A stretch of 64,000 nt of DNA from PGZG01 sp046292765 (GCA_046292765.1 JBKBQA010000003.1:124001-188000); one strand, 5' to 3'; counted from the stretch's first letter, positions 41,785 through 50,029 are shown. Notes: generated by a model not told the origin, from the sequence alone. Numbers and translations: made by a program.

Positions 41785-42642
41785 ATGGCGCTTCACTATA
41801 GTCAGCAACAGATTGATCAACTGGTTAACCCTTGCGCCAGCCGATTGGCACAGGGCGGGCCAGAGAGCTTCTACAAGATCTACAGTGACCTGTTTGCTTT
41901 TCGCCAGCAGCCAGAAAAGGTCTACGATGACTTCATCTGCCGCACCCTGCGCGCCACCGCGCCTCTAAACAATCTGAATGATCTCATTACCTACAATGCG
42001 TTGTATTTTGCCCAACACCTTGCCCGTTTCCGCTGCCTGTTGAGCCTGGTGCAGGCTCAGCGTGCCCGGCCTGTATCGGCCCCAATCCGGCTCAGGGTTG
42101 TTGATTATGGTTGTGGTCAGGGGCTCGCCTCTCTGGCGCTGCTGGAACACCTTTGCCCCCATTCCCGGGTTGAGATCGAGGTGCATCTGATCGAGCCCTC
42201 GGCGCTGTGCTTGTATGCTGCCAGCCGTTACGTGGGTGCTCATGCCGAGCGGTTGCAGGGAAAGGTGCAGATCCACACTCATGCCTGCACGATTGATCAG
42301 GTGCCCGCCGATATTTTCAGCCCCCACCAAAACACCGTTCTGCACCTGTTCTCCAACGTGCTGGACCTTACCGGCCAGCCCGACTTCGATCTTGATCCCT
42401 GGATTCAGGCATTGCGCGAGGCGCCTGGCAAACACCTCGTACTCGGCGCAAGCCCGGCCTACCCCGGGAGCCAGCAGGGCTTTATGCGCATGCATACGCA
42501 CTTTCCCCATGCTCGTAACCTTTTGCCCAGCCCCCGAATCAGTGTTCGCATTCCGGCGGGCTACACAGTACCGTCCATGAGTGGGAAGCCCATCACTGAG
42601 GCTCAGGGCAGCGCTATAGCGCTGCTGATTAACCATCGGTAA
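41785..42642 (+). CDS. Putative SAM-dependent methyltransferase in the CRISPR region
   Basis: The 285-residue protein has a class I methyltransferase start RLRVVDYGCGQGLASLALLE (SAM-binding loop near residue 105) and following acidic strand VHLIEP. An N-terminal helical region of about 95 residues and a C-terminal region with HTHFPHARNLLPSPR are not recognised. The substrate is unknown. It overlaps no neighbour but ends 5 nt before an AlkB-type dealkylase gene, so the two form an operon that has a CRISPR-region CAAGCTT element. Confidence 0.72.
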   Translation: MALHYSQQQIDQLVNPCASRLAQGGPESFYKIYSDLFAFRQQPEKVYDDFICRTLRATAPLNNLNDLITYNALYFAQHLARFRCLLSLVQAQRARPVSAPIRLRVVDYGCGQGLASLALLEHLCPHSRVEIEVHLIEPSALCLYAASRYVGAHAERLQGKVQIHTHACTIDQVPADIFSPHQNTVLHLFSNVLDLTGQPDFDLDPWIQALREAPGKHLVLGASPAYPGSQQGFMRMHTHFPHARNLLPSPRISVRIPAGYTVPSMSGKPITEAQGSAIALLINHR

Positions 42643-42647
42643 CCGTC

Positions 42648-43397
42648 ATGATTCAAGACCTTTTTGCAGATCAGCCCGATAGCATCCCGCAGTATGTCGG
42701 TCGGTATCCCTTGCTGCCGCACCCGTGTGGCATTGGCCATCAACTACAAGTGCCGGATGGCCAGATCCACTATGCACCGGGGTTCCTCAGCCGTGATATC
42801 AGTGATCGTCTGCTGCAAATACTGCTCGCCAATGACCGCCACCCGCAGCAGAGCACCGATTGGCAGCAAACGGATATGACAGATATCCACTGGCACACTA
42901 TTCCATGGCGGCAGGACAGCGTTCACCTCTATGGAAAGCAGGTGCCACTGCCGCGCCTCTCCTCCTGGCATGGCGATAACGACCGTCCCTACACTTACTC
43001 TGGTCTGACCCTGCAACCCAACCCCTGGAACAAGCCGCTTGACTGGCTGCGCGACCAGCTTGCGGCGATAACCGGTATTTGGTTTAACAGCGTATTACTG
43101 AACTGGTATCGCAGTGGTGACGACCACATTTCCTGGCACGCCGATGCTGAGGCGGAACTGGGGCAAAATCCGGTGATTGCTTCCATTAACCTTGGCGCCA
43201 CTCGCCGCTTTTTATTGCGCCGCCGGGATAATCCTGCAGAAAAACTGGAGCTGTCTTTGGCCCACGGTACGTTGCTGGTCATGTCCGGGGCGCTGCAGCA
43301 TCATTGGCAACATGCCGTGCCTAAAGAGAAGCGTATCAAGGAAAGCCGCATTAACCTGACATTTCGGGTTATTCACACACCCGTCTCAACCGGGTAG
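42648..43397 (+). CDS. AlkB-type 2-oxoglutarate/Fe(II) nucleic-acid dealkylase
   Basis: The 249-residue protein belongs to the AlkB dioxygenase family that removes methyl groups from damaged or modified DNA or RNA bases; it is unrelated to the alkane monooxygenases of the same symbol. The iron site is visible as SWHADAE (HxD) and the later histidine in QHHWQHAVPK; the 2-oxoglutarate arginine is in RINLTFR. NWYRSGDDHISWH is a family hallmark. It follows the methyltransferase by 5 nt and lies directly before the CRISPR leader. Confidence 0.9.
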   Translation: MIQDLFADQPDSIPQYVGRYPLLPHPCGIGHQLQVPDGQIHYAPGFLSRDISDRLLQILLANDRHPQQSTDWQQTDMTDIHWHTIPWRQDSVHLYGKQVPLPRLSSWHGDNDRPYTYSGLTLQPNPWNKPLDWLRDQLAAITGIWFNSVLLNWYRSGDDHISWHADAEAELGQNPVIASINLGATRRFLLRRRDNPAEKLELSLAHGTLLVMSGALQHHWQHAVPKEKRIKESRINLTFRVIHTPVSTG

Positions 43398-43566
43398 GAT
43401 TTTGTATCTGTATCAGGCGATAACATAGAGGACAAAACCAGAGGATACCAAAACCATGCATACGCCTGTTTCACAGCAAGCCCCGCACATAACTACCTTC
43501 GATACGGGTATTTCCGTTAAAGGCATCACTATCTATTTGATGTCAAAAGGAAAGAAATGCGTCACA
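43398..43566 (+). other. CRISPR leader region
   Basis: This 169-nt stretch, AT-richer than its surroundings, precedes the first repeat and should contain the array promoter and the integration signals. A 42-codon open frame starts at 43456 and ends in the first repeat. The opposite end of the array carries the degenerate repeat, which agrees with a leader on this side. Confidence 0.7.
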
Positions 43567-43584
43567 GTTGTAACCGAGCCCTGA
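43456..43584 (+). other. 42-codon open frame in the CRISPR leader (doubtful gene)
   Basis: An ATG preceded by AGAGGATACC opens a short frame (TFDTGISVKGITIYLMSKGK, KCVTVVTEP) that stops within the first repeat. No family is recognised and there is no strong reason to believe it is translated; it is noted because it spans the leader-repeat junction. Confidence 0.2.
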
Positions 43585-45325
43585 TTTGAAAGGGATTAAG
43601 ACGAAGCATCTCCTTCAGCATCAGCATAGTGTAGGTTGTAACCGAGCCCTGATTTGAAAGGGATTAAGACCCACGGTCTACGTCTTCCAGTCGCTCTTTG
43701 ATGTTGTAACCGAGCCCTGATTTGAAAGGGATTAAGACGGCAATAACGTGGTGGGCGGGGCACCATCGCGCGTTGTAACCGAGCCCTGATTTGAAAGGGA
43801 TTAAGACCGCGCAGGATGTCCGAGTGCTGCGACAGGTCCCGTTGTAACCGAGCCCTGATTTGAAAGGGATTAAGACTGTCGTAGTCGCCGCCGTGAAGGT
43901 GGGTTGCAGTTGTAACCGAGCCCTGATTTGAAAGGGATTAAGACATACAAACGTGCGCCAACAGCGCGCCAACAATAGTTGTAACCGAGCCCTGATTTGA
44001 AAGGGATTAAGACTCCGAGGCCTCTCGGAGAATCTTGGTCTTCGTGGTTGTAACCGAGCCCTGATTTGAAAGGGATTAAGACCGCGTTTCAGATCACGAA
44101 TGCTCAGTTCGGTCGGTTGTAACCGAGCCCTGATTTGAAAGGGATTAAGACTTCTGCAGCTGACTGCTGTTCTTGACGATCTCAGTTGTAACCGAGCCCT
44201 GATTTGAAAGGGATTAAGACCCGCCACCGAAGTTCTTGTTCCAGCGTGGACGCCGTTGTAACCGAGCCCTGATTTGAAAGGGATTAAGACAACCACCATT
44301 GACGTGCCAGTGTCAGCCGGTCAGTTGTAACCGAGCCCTGATTTGAAAGGGATTAAGACGTAGCCCACTAGCCAGCGAGCGATGGAAGTGCCGTTGTAAC
44401 CGAGCCCTGATTTGAAAGGGATTAAGACTTCTTTCAGCGCTTGCAGTTCGTCCGGAGTAGGAGTTGTAACCGAGCCCTGATTTGAAAGGGATTAAGACCT
44501 TGATCACCTGAGTGGCCAGCTGCTCCTTTTCAGTTGTAACCGAGCCCTGATTTGAAAGGGATTAAGACAGATTTTCTTGTCGATGTAGCCTACTAGCCAG
44601 CGTTGTAACCGAGCCCTGATTTGAAAGGGATTAAGACCGCATTTCAGTTTCCTGTACCAGTCGATGAAACGTTGTAACCGAGCCCTGATTTGAAAGGGAT
44701 TAAGACCTTGGCAAAATGTCACAAGAAACCGCGACATGTGTTGTAACCGAGCCCTGATTTGAAAGGGATTAAGACCCATATTTCTACGCACGGGCGATGT
44801 GATTTGATTTGTTGTAACCGAGCCCTGATTTGAAAGGGATTAAGACGTTGGCGATAGCTGCGTTGACGGTGCCGACAGGTTGTAACCGAGCCCTGATTTG
44901 AAAGGGATTAAGACTGCTACGACACGTTCGAATGCAAACCGGATCTGGGTTGTAACCGAGCCCTGATTTGAAAGGGATTAAGACCGGTGATGTGGTTCAG
45001 CGCAGCATCACCTTGATGTTGTAACCGAGCCCTGATTTGAAAGGGATTAAGACTCATAGCAGCTTTCACGTCGCTGTAACGGGTAGTTGTAACCGAGCCC
45101 TGATTTGAAAGGGATTAAGACTTAGTGCGCGGTCGTTGTTAGTCATTGTCTGCGTTGTAACCGAGCCCTGATTTGAAAGGGATTAAGACGCCCCACTGCT
45201 GCGCAGCTGCGACGATGTTCGGTTGTAACCGAGCCCTGATTTGAAAGGGATTAAGACAGCTCCTCAAGGCGGGCTTTCTCGAGCTCGAGGTTGTAACCGA
45301 GCCCTGATTTGAATGGGATTAAGCT
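43567..45325 (+). CRISPR. Type III-B CRISPR array, 26 repeats and 25 spacers
   Basis: The 36-bp repeat starts GTTGTAACCGAGCCC and ends GGGATTAAGAC, with a short inverted repeat (CCCT...AGGG) in the middle. Twenty-five copies are identical; the last (45290-45325) has AATGGG for AAAGGG and ends AAGCT, marking the old end. Spacers are 32-35 nt, most 32 or 33. Leader side is at the left, so the array is read on the plus strand, in the same direction as the cas genes. Spacers 12 and 15 sample the same target sequence. Minus-strand open frames through the array are repeat artefacts. Confidence 0.98.
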
Positions 45326-45342
45326 TTCCAGAGAGATTTACC

Positions 45343-45621
45343 ATGGCGCGCACCCTGTTTCTTTTTTGCTATGACATTGCTGATGCTCGTCGCCAAAGAC
45401 AGGTTCGGCGCTATCTTCAGGGTTATAAAGTAGAAGGGCAGAAATCCGTCTTTGAGTGCTGGATGACGGCTACCGAGTACACTCAGGTAATGGAGGTGCT
45501 CTCCGAGATGATCAACGCAGAAGAAGATCGTATTCATGTTTTCCGCCTTGACCCCAGGCAGAAAGTGCGTTGTTTTGGTTTGGCGCGACATTTTACCGAG
45601 AAGCCATTCATTATTGGTTGA
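45343..45621 (+). CDS. cas2: CRISPR adaptation protein Cas2 (copy a, upstream of cas1)
   Basis: The 92-residue protein has the Cas2 ferredoxin-like fold signatures LFLFCYDIADARRQRQVRR (with the conserved Asp after the first strand) and SEMINAEEDRIHVFRLDP. The ATG lies 17 nt after the terminal degenerate repeat, with GAGAGATTTACC upstream. Cas2 forms the central dimer of the spacer-integration complex with Cas1. A second, divergent cas2 follows cas1. Confidence 0.93.
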   Translation: MARTLFLFCYDIADARRQRQVRRYLQGYKVEGQKSVFECWMTATEYTQVMEVLSEMINAEEDRIHVFRLDPRQKVRCFGLARHFTEKPFIIG

Positions 45622-45631
45622 GGTTAACATC

Positions 45632-46633
45632 ATGACCAGTTTGTATGTGGATCGACGCGGCACGGAAATCCGTGTGGATGGTGGTGCCCTGGTGTTTTAT
45701 GACGCCAGTGGCCGTTTGGGCACTGTGCCTCTGGCGCCGCTTACCCGAGTCATTCTGCGTGGCAATGTCCAATTAAGTGCCAGCGTGCTGGGCAAGTTGG
45801 GGGAACATGGTATTGGTGTGATTGTGCTTTCCGGGCGAAAGGGCCTGCCTGCTTTGTTCATGGGTCGGCCTCACAATGATGCCAGTCGTCGCCTTGCTCA
45901 GTATCGTCAGGTAGACAATCCGATTTTTTGCCTGCACTTTGCGCGTCAATTGGTGCATGACAAGCTGCTTTCACAGCATCGGATGCTGGCGGATATGCTG
46001 GTACGCCGCCCGGCTTTGCGGCGTGTTCTGCTGGCGCGCGGCAATCAGTTGCAGGCGTTGCTGGATGGGCGGATGACAGAAATCACAAGCCTTGATGCCT
46101 TGCGTGGCATAGAGGGCGCTGGCGCGAACTTATATTTCAGTGCATTAGCTGAAGCAGTATCGCCAAGCCTGAATTTCACCGGGCGTAATCGCCGTCCGCC
46201 ACGCGATCCGTTTAATGCCATGCTGTCACTGGGATATACGCTGCTGCATGCAGAGGCGGTGCTGGCGCTGCATGCCAGCGGATTTGATCCCTATATAGGC
46301 TTTTATCATGCGCTGGCGTTTGGTCGGGAATCCCTTGCCAGTGACATCATTGAGCCGGTCCGTGCAGAGGTGGATGCGTTCGTGTTGAGGCTGTTTGCCG
46401 AGCAGGTGTTGCGCGCAGAGGATTTTTCACAAACTGATGGTGCCTGCTTGTTGGGCAAGGCTGGCCGATTGCGTTTTTACCAGCACTACGACGCCCAAGG
46501 CAACCTGTTGAGAAAGGCCTTGGCAGGCCGGATAGAGGTTCTGGGAAAACAGTTGCTCGGCGATGATTTCCAGTGTCCGGACGCATTGCAGCAACCGGAG
46601 GCGGATGATGGCGAGCTACCTGATTTGTTATGA
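45632..46633 (+). CDS. cas1: CRISPR integrase Cas1
   Basis: Cas1 catalyses spacer integration. The 333-residue protein shows the N-terminal beta domain (TSLYVDRRGTEIRVDGGAL), the metal-binding glutamate in IEGAGANLYF, the histidine in GFYHALAFGRESLASDIIEP and the following acidic residues, so it appears active. The start ATG 45632 is preceded by GAGGTTAACATC, 10 nt after cas2a. The reading frame from 45536 is an extension into cas2a. The last 26 nt overlap cas2b. Confidence 0.95.
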   Translation: MTSLYVDRRGTEIRVDGGALVFYDASGRLGTVPLAPLTRVILRGNVQLSASVLGKLGEHGIGVIVLSGRKGLPALFMGRPHNDASRRLAQYRQVDNPIFCLHFARQLVHDKLLSQHRMLADMLVRRPALRRVLLARGNQLQALLDGRMTEITSLDALRGIEGAGANLYFSALAEAVSPSLNFTGRNRRPPRDPFNAMLSLGYTLLHAEAVLALHASGFDPYIGFYHALAFGRESLASDIIEPVRAEVDAFVLRLFAEQVLRAEDFSQTDGACLLGKAGRLRFYQHYDAQGNLLRKALAGRIEVLGKQLLGDDFQCPDALQQPEADDGELPDLL

Positions 46634-46904
46634 TATCAGCCAGCCTCGTCGTCTGGCCCGCCTGCATCGCTATTTGTGCCGTTACGCCTTTCCTCTGCAG
46701 TACAGTGTTTTTCTGTTTGTCGGGGACGAACGTGCTTTGGAGAAATATTTGGCGGCCATGAAAAAGCTGATCAATGAGAAAGAAGACGATCTGCGTTGCT
46801 ACCCGCTGCCGCAGCGGGGGAGCCGTGACCGCCTGGGTCGCCCAACGATGCCCGAGGGAATTTTTTGCGGTGTGCTACCTTCGGAAGGGATGGAGCCGGG
46901 ATAA
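46608..46904 (+). CDS. cas2: CRISPR adaptation protein Cas2 (copy b, downstream of cas1)
   Basis: This second Cas2 (98 aa) has the same landmarks, YLICYDISQPRRLARLHR and NEKEDDLRCYPLPQRG, but is only distantly related to copy a and has a longer C-terminal tail (PEGIFCGVLPSEG). ATG 46608 follows GGAGGCGG; ATG 46605 is next to it. It overlaps the cas1 3' end by 26 nt, implying translational coupling. Having two different cas2 genes around one cas1 is unusual. Confidence 0.9.
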   Translation: MASYLICYDISQPRRLARLHRYLCRYAFPLQYSVFLFVGDERALEKYLAAMKKLINEKEDDLRCYPLPQRGSRDRLGRPTMPEGIFCGVLPSEGMEPG

Positions 46905-47116
46905 AGGGCTTCTTAGTAAGTCGGGCCAAGAGACTTGAATCAATATCGAAAGTATTTGATGGGGGCATGGGGCCAAATGGGTCGGCTTGAGCGACTAACG
47001 GCCGGCGCAAGAATAGAAAGGCCCGGCGAGCGACTCCGGAGGATTATGGCGCCGGCAACGATCACCACGCCATTTACATAATTCGCATAAACCACTGCGC
47101 TCATCTCGCAGGACAG
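46905..47116. other. Gap after cas2b with a decayed operator-like sequence
   Basis: I see no gene. The stretch 46941-46960 (CAATATCGAAAGTATTTGAT) closely resembles the sahR operator at 47775-47798, but its right arm is damaged. Confidence 0.5.
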
Positions 47117-47431
47117 TCAGAGCTCATCCTGGCCGGACTTGCCAAGCTGTTGCTGCAACCACGTTGGACTGCGGCGCATCGGCAAAATGGCGACGACGGT
47201 TATGTTGCTGTCGTCGAGCTGGTAATAGACCGCGTAGGGAAAACGACGGGCCAGCAGTCGATAAGCGCCGAAATGCTTTTCGTGAACGCCGGCATAGATG
47301 CAAAGGGATTCGATATCAGAGATCAGACTATCGAAGAACCAGCTTCCGACGCCGGGTTGAAGGCCGTCGTAGAATGCTTTGCCCAGCAACAAATCCCGCC
47401 GCGCCTCCTCCGTGAGACGAATGTCCTGCAT
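47117..47431 (-). CDS. RelE/ParE-superfamily toxin
   Basis: The 104-residue protein reads MQDIRLTEEARRDLLLGKAF at the start, then VGSWFFDSLISDIESLCIYA, and ends with the typical strand pair RFPYAVYYQLDDSNITVVAI. This is a ParE-like toxin; family members inhibit gyrase or cut mRNA, and the target is not decidable here. It starts 2 nt after the antitoxin gene, in the usual antitoxin-first order. Confidence 0.82.
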   Translation of the reverse strand: MQDIRLTEEARRDLLLGKAFYDGLQPGVGSWFFDSLISDIESLCIYAGVHEKHFGAYRLLARRFPYAVYYQLDDSNITVVAILPMRRSPTWLQQQLGKSGQDEL

Positions 47432-47433
47432 GC

Positions 47434-47640
47434 TTACTCCCTGCGGCTGGCTTTGAGCTCTTCCAGAGACACGTAATCGGCTTTGCCCTCGGCAATGTTC
47501 CCCAGGCGGCGGGCGACCACCGCCTGATGCCAGTCCGGCGAAACCGGTTCGACTGTCTCGTGTACCAGTGCGTCCCAAAGGCTCTCCATGGCCTGCAGGC
47601 GCTGCTGACGGGTCATCTTGCTGATGGTGTCCGCGTCCAT
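47434..47640 (-). CDS. Addiction-module antitoxin (Unstab_antitox/TIGR02574 family)
   Basis: This 68-residue protein has the family pattern ISKMTRQQRLQAMESLWDAL, then EPVSPDWHQAVVARRLGNIA and VSLEELKASRRE. Such small unstable antitoxins pair with ParE-like toxins, as here. GGAGG (rev. comp. CCTCC) precedes the ATG. Confidence 0.86.
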   Translation of the reverse strand: MDADTISKMTRQQRLQAMESLWDALVHETVEPVSPDWHQAVVARRLGNIAEGKADYVSLEELKASRRE

Positions 47641-47773
47641 TGATACCTCCTTTAACCTGGCAGTCGGTCAGGGGCAGGATCACCCAGGTGCCGCGCCAGC
47701 ATTGGATTGTGCCGCACATCCGGCGGGTTTGTCCCATGTGCCGGTACGCCGGAGACTTCTGGCTACAAGGCAT

Positions 47774-47799
47774 TCAATATCGAAAATAATTGATATTGC
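47774..47799. promoter_or_regulatory. SahR operator
   Basis: CAATATC (47775-47781), 10 nt and GATATTG (47792-47798) form a perfect inverted repeat 28 nt before the sahR start. The dyad size suits an ArsR-type dimer, and SahR proteins are known to bind dyads in front of SAM-cycle genes. Confidence 0.75.
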
Positions 47800-47826
47800 C
47801 TCCCATCAGGCGTAAAGTCCGCCCCC

Positions 47827-48810
47827 ATGTCACTGATCCAAGCCATCGCTTATCCCTCTGCAGACCGGGCCCCGTCCCTTGAGCCGCTCGAGCAGCTGCT
47901 TTGGGCCGCCGGCGACAGCCTCCGGTTATCGGTGCTGCAGGTGTTGGGGCAGAGCAGTTTCGGGGTGCTGGAGCTGTGCGAGATCTGCGATATGCGCCAG
48001 CCGGCCATGAGTCATCACCTCAAGGTGCTGGCCGAGGCGGGGCTGGTGGAGCGGCGTCGCGAGGGCAATGCCATCTGGTATAGCCGTAGCCTGGCCAGTG
48101 ATGCGTTGCATCAGGCGCTGCTGGACCGGATCGACGAAGTGCCGCCGGATGGCGAGCTGGCCGGGCGGCTGGCCCAGGTGCAGGCGCGCCGGGCGGAGCA
48201 CAGCCGGGTGTGGTTTGAGCGTTATGCCGGGGAGGCCGGTCAGGAAGAGCTGATCGCCGCCTATGAGGATTACGCCGATCTGGCGCTGGAGCTGGCCCTG
48301 CGCAGTGTGCCCGAGGGCGAGCTGGCGATCGAGATCGGCCCCGGCGATGGTGCCTTTATGCAGGCGCTGTCGGGTCGCTTCCGGCGCCTGATCGGTTACG
48401 AGAATGCTCCGGCCCAGTTAGCCCGGGCCGAGCGGCAGCTGGCCGACGCAAAAGTGCAAAACGCCACGCTCATATTGGGCGAGTGGCCGGCGGCGGCGCC
48501 GGACGAGGCGGAAGCGGATCTGGTGGTGCTGAATATGGTGCTGCACCACATGCCCGCCCCCGCCGACAGCCTGCGGGCGGCGGCGCGGCGGTTGAAGCCG
48601 GGCGGCATTTTGCTGGTGACGGAATTGTGCCGGCATGAAGAACACCGCGCTCACGATACGTGTGGTGATCTGTGGCTCGGTTTTGAGGAACAGGAATTAC
48701 TGGCCTGGGCAAAGCGCGCAGGTCTTGAGCAGAACGAAGTGCAGTATCTGGCACAACGCAACGGTTTTCAGGTGCAGGTGCGCACCTTTGAACGCAGCGG
48801 TGAGAAGTAA
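47827..48810 (+). CDS. sahR: SahR, ArsR-type repressor fused to a methyltransferase domain
   Basis: The 327-residue protein joins an ArsR winged helix (about residues 20-95; CDMRQPAMSHHLKVLAEAGL) with a class I methyltransferase fold (about 150-265; LAIEIGPGDGAFMQALS, LVVLNMVLHHMP). This is the architecture of SahR, which senses S-adenosylhomocysteine and represses SAM-cycle genes. The following genes metK, ahcY and metF are exactly the expected regulon, and an operator dyad precedes the gene. The methyltransferase fold probably serves as ligand sensor rather than enzyme (family knowledge). Confidence 0.9.
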   Translation: MSLIQAIAYPSADRAPSLEPLEQLLWAAGDSLRLSVLQVLGQSSFGVLELCEICDMRQPAMSHHLKVLAEAGLVERRREGNAIWYSRSLASDALHQALLDRIDEVPPDGELAGRLAQVQARRAEHSRVWFERYAGEAGQEELIAAYEDYADLALELALRSVPEGELAIEIGPGDGAFMQALSGRFRRLIGYENAPAQLARAERQLADAKVQNATLILGEWPAAAPDEAEADLVVLNMVLHHMPAPADSLRAAARRLKPGGILLVTELCRHEEHRAHDTCGDLWLGFEEQELLAWAKRAGLEQNEVQYLAQRNGFQVQVRTFERSGEK

Positions 48811-48868
48811 ACGTGATCACCGTTTTAACGATTAACCAGCAACATATGACCATGGAGTACCACCAACG

Positions 48869-50029
48869 ATGAGCGAATATTCTGTTTTCACTTCCGAGTC
48901 CGTGTCCGAGGGCCATCCGGATAAAATGGCGGACCAGATTTCGGACGCCGTACTGGACGCGATCATTAAAGAAGATCCGCATGCCCGTGTGGCCGTGGAA
49001 ACCATGGTGAAGACCGGCATGGCGATTATCGCCGGTGAAGTCACCACCAACTGCTATGTCGATCTGGAAGACATCGTCCGCGGCGTGATCACCGATATCG
49101 GTTACAACTCCTCTGACGTCGGCTTCGACGGCGCGACCTGCGCGGTGCTCAACGCCATCGGCAAGCAGAGCTCTGATATCTCCATGGGCGTGGACGAGAA
49201 AGAAGACAAGCAGATCGGCGCGGGTGACCAGGGTCTGATGTTCGGCTTCGCTACCAACGAAACCGACACCCTGATGCCGGCGCCGCTGTTCTATTCACAC
49301 CGTCTTGTTGAGCGTCAGGCCAAACTGCGCAAGAACGGTGTGCTGCCGTGGCTGCGTCCGGACGCCAAGAGCCAGGTCACCATGCGCTATGAAAATGGCA
49401 AGCCGGTGGCGATTGACGCGGTGGTGCTGTCGACCCAGCACAGCCCGAACATCTCTCTGGCGGATCTGCGTGAAGCGGTGCTGGAAGAGGTGATCAAGCC
49501 GGTATTGCCGGCCGAGTGGCTGCACGACAAGACCCTGTACCACATCAACCCGACCGGCAACTTCGTGATCGGTGGGCCGATGGGTGACTGTGGTCTGACC
49601 GGCCGCAAGATCATTGTTGATTCCTACGGCGGTATGGCCCGTCACGGTGGCGGCGCGTTCTCCGGCAAGGATCCGACAAAGGTGGATCGTTCCGCTGCTT
49701 ACGCGGGTCGTTATGTGGCGAAGAACATTGTTGCTGCAGGGCTTGCTGCGAAGTGTGAGATTCAGGTGAGCTATGCCATTGGTGTGGCTGAGCCGACTTC
49801 GATCTCGATCAACACTTTCGGCACCGGCAAGGTGGGCGATGATGTGATTATCAAGCTGGTGCGGGAAATGTTTGACCTGCGTCCGCGCGGCATTATCGAA
49901 ATGCTCGACCTGCGTCGTCCGATCTACCGGGAGACTGCAGCTTACGGCCACTTTGGTCGGGAGCTGCCGAACTTTACCTGGGAGAAGACGGACAAGGCTG
50001 ACGAGCTTCGTAAAGCGGCTGGTCTGTAA
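48869..50029 (+). CDS. metK: S-adenosylmethionine synthetase
   Basis: MetK makes SAM from methionine and ATP. The 386-residue protein has FTSESVSEGHPDKMADQISD, the hexapeptide GAGDQG, the P-loop-like GGGAFSGKDPTKVDRSAAYA and DLRPRGIIEMLDL. Length is near the usual 383-395. It lies 58 nt after sahR and 325 nt before ahcY. Confidence 0.97.
   Translation: MSEYSVFTSESVSEGHPDKMADQISDAVLDAIIKEDPHARVAVETMVKTGMAIIAGEVTTNCYVDLEDIVRGVITDIGYNSSDVGFDGATCAVLNAIGKQSSDISMGVDEKEDKQIGAGDQGLMFGFATNETDTLMPAPLFYSHRLVERQAKLRKNGVLPWLRPDAKSQVTMRYENGKPVAIDAVVLSTQHSPNISLADLREAVLEEVIKPVLPAEWLHDKTLYHINPTGNFVIGGPMGDCGLTGRKIIVDSYGGMARHGGGAFSGKDPTKVDRSAAYAGRYVAKNIVAAGLAAKCEIQVSYAIGVAEPTSISINTFGTGKVGDDVIIKLVREMFDLRPRGIIEMLDLRRPIYRETAAYGHFGRELPNFTWEKTDKADELRKAAGL

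Noticed and set aside
41785..42642. Possibility that the methyltransferase-like protein degrades SAM-AMP in a SAM-AMP signalling type III system
   Set aside because: No CorA-type channel or known SAM-AMP phosphodiesterase or lyase is encoded here, and the sequence has an ordinary methyltransferase SAM loop.
42648..43397. Reading the AlkB-family gene as a third alkane hydroxylase
   Set aside because: Its HxD...H iron site and 2-oxoglutarate arginine are those of the nucleic-acid dealkylase AlkB; it has no membrane segments and no histidine boxes of alkane monooxygenases.
43664..44791. Minus-strand open frames through the CRISPR array with repeated NPFQIRARLQ or IPFKSGLGYN units
   Set aside because: The repeated peptide is only the translation of the CRISPR repeat; spacer parts are unrelated to each other, so these are not genes.
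24779..47826. Prophage or integrative element with integrase
   Set aside because: No integrase, transposase, phage structural gene, tRNA or flanking attachment repeat is visible in the island.
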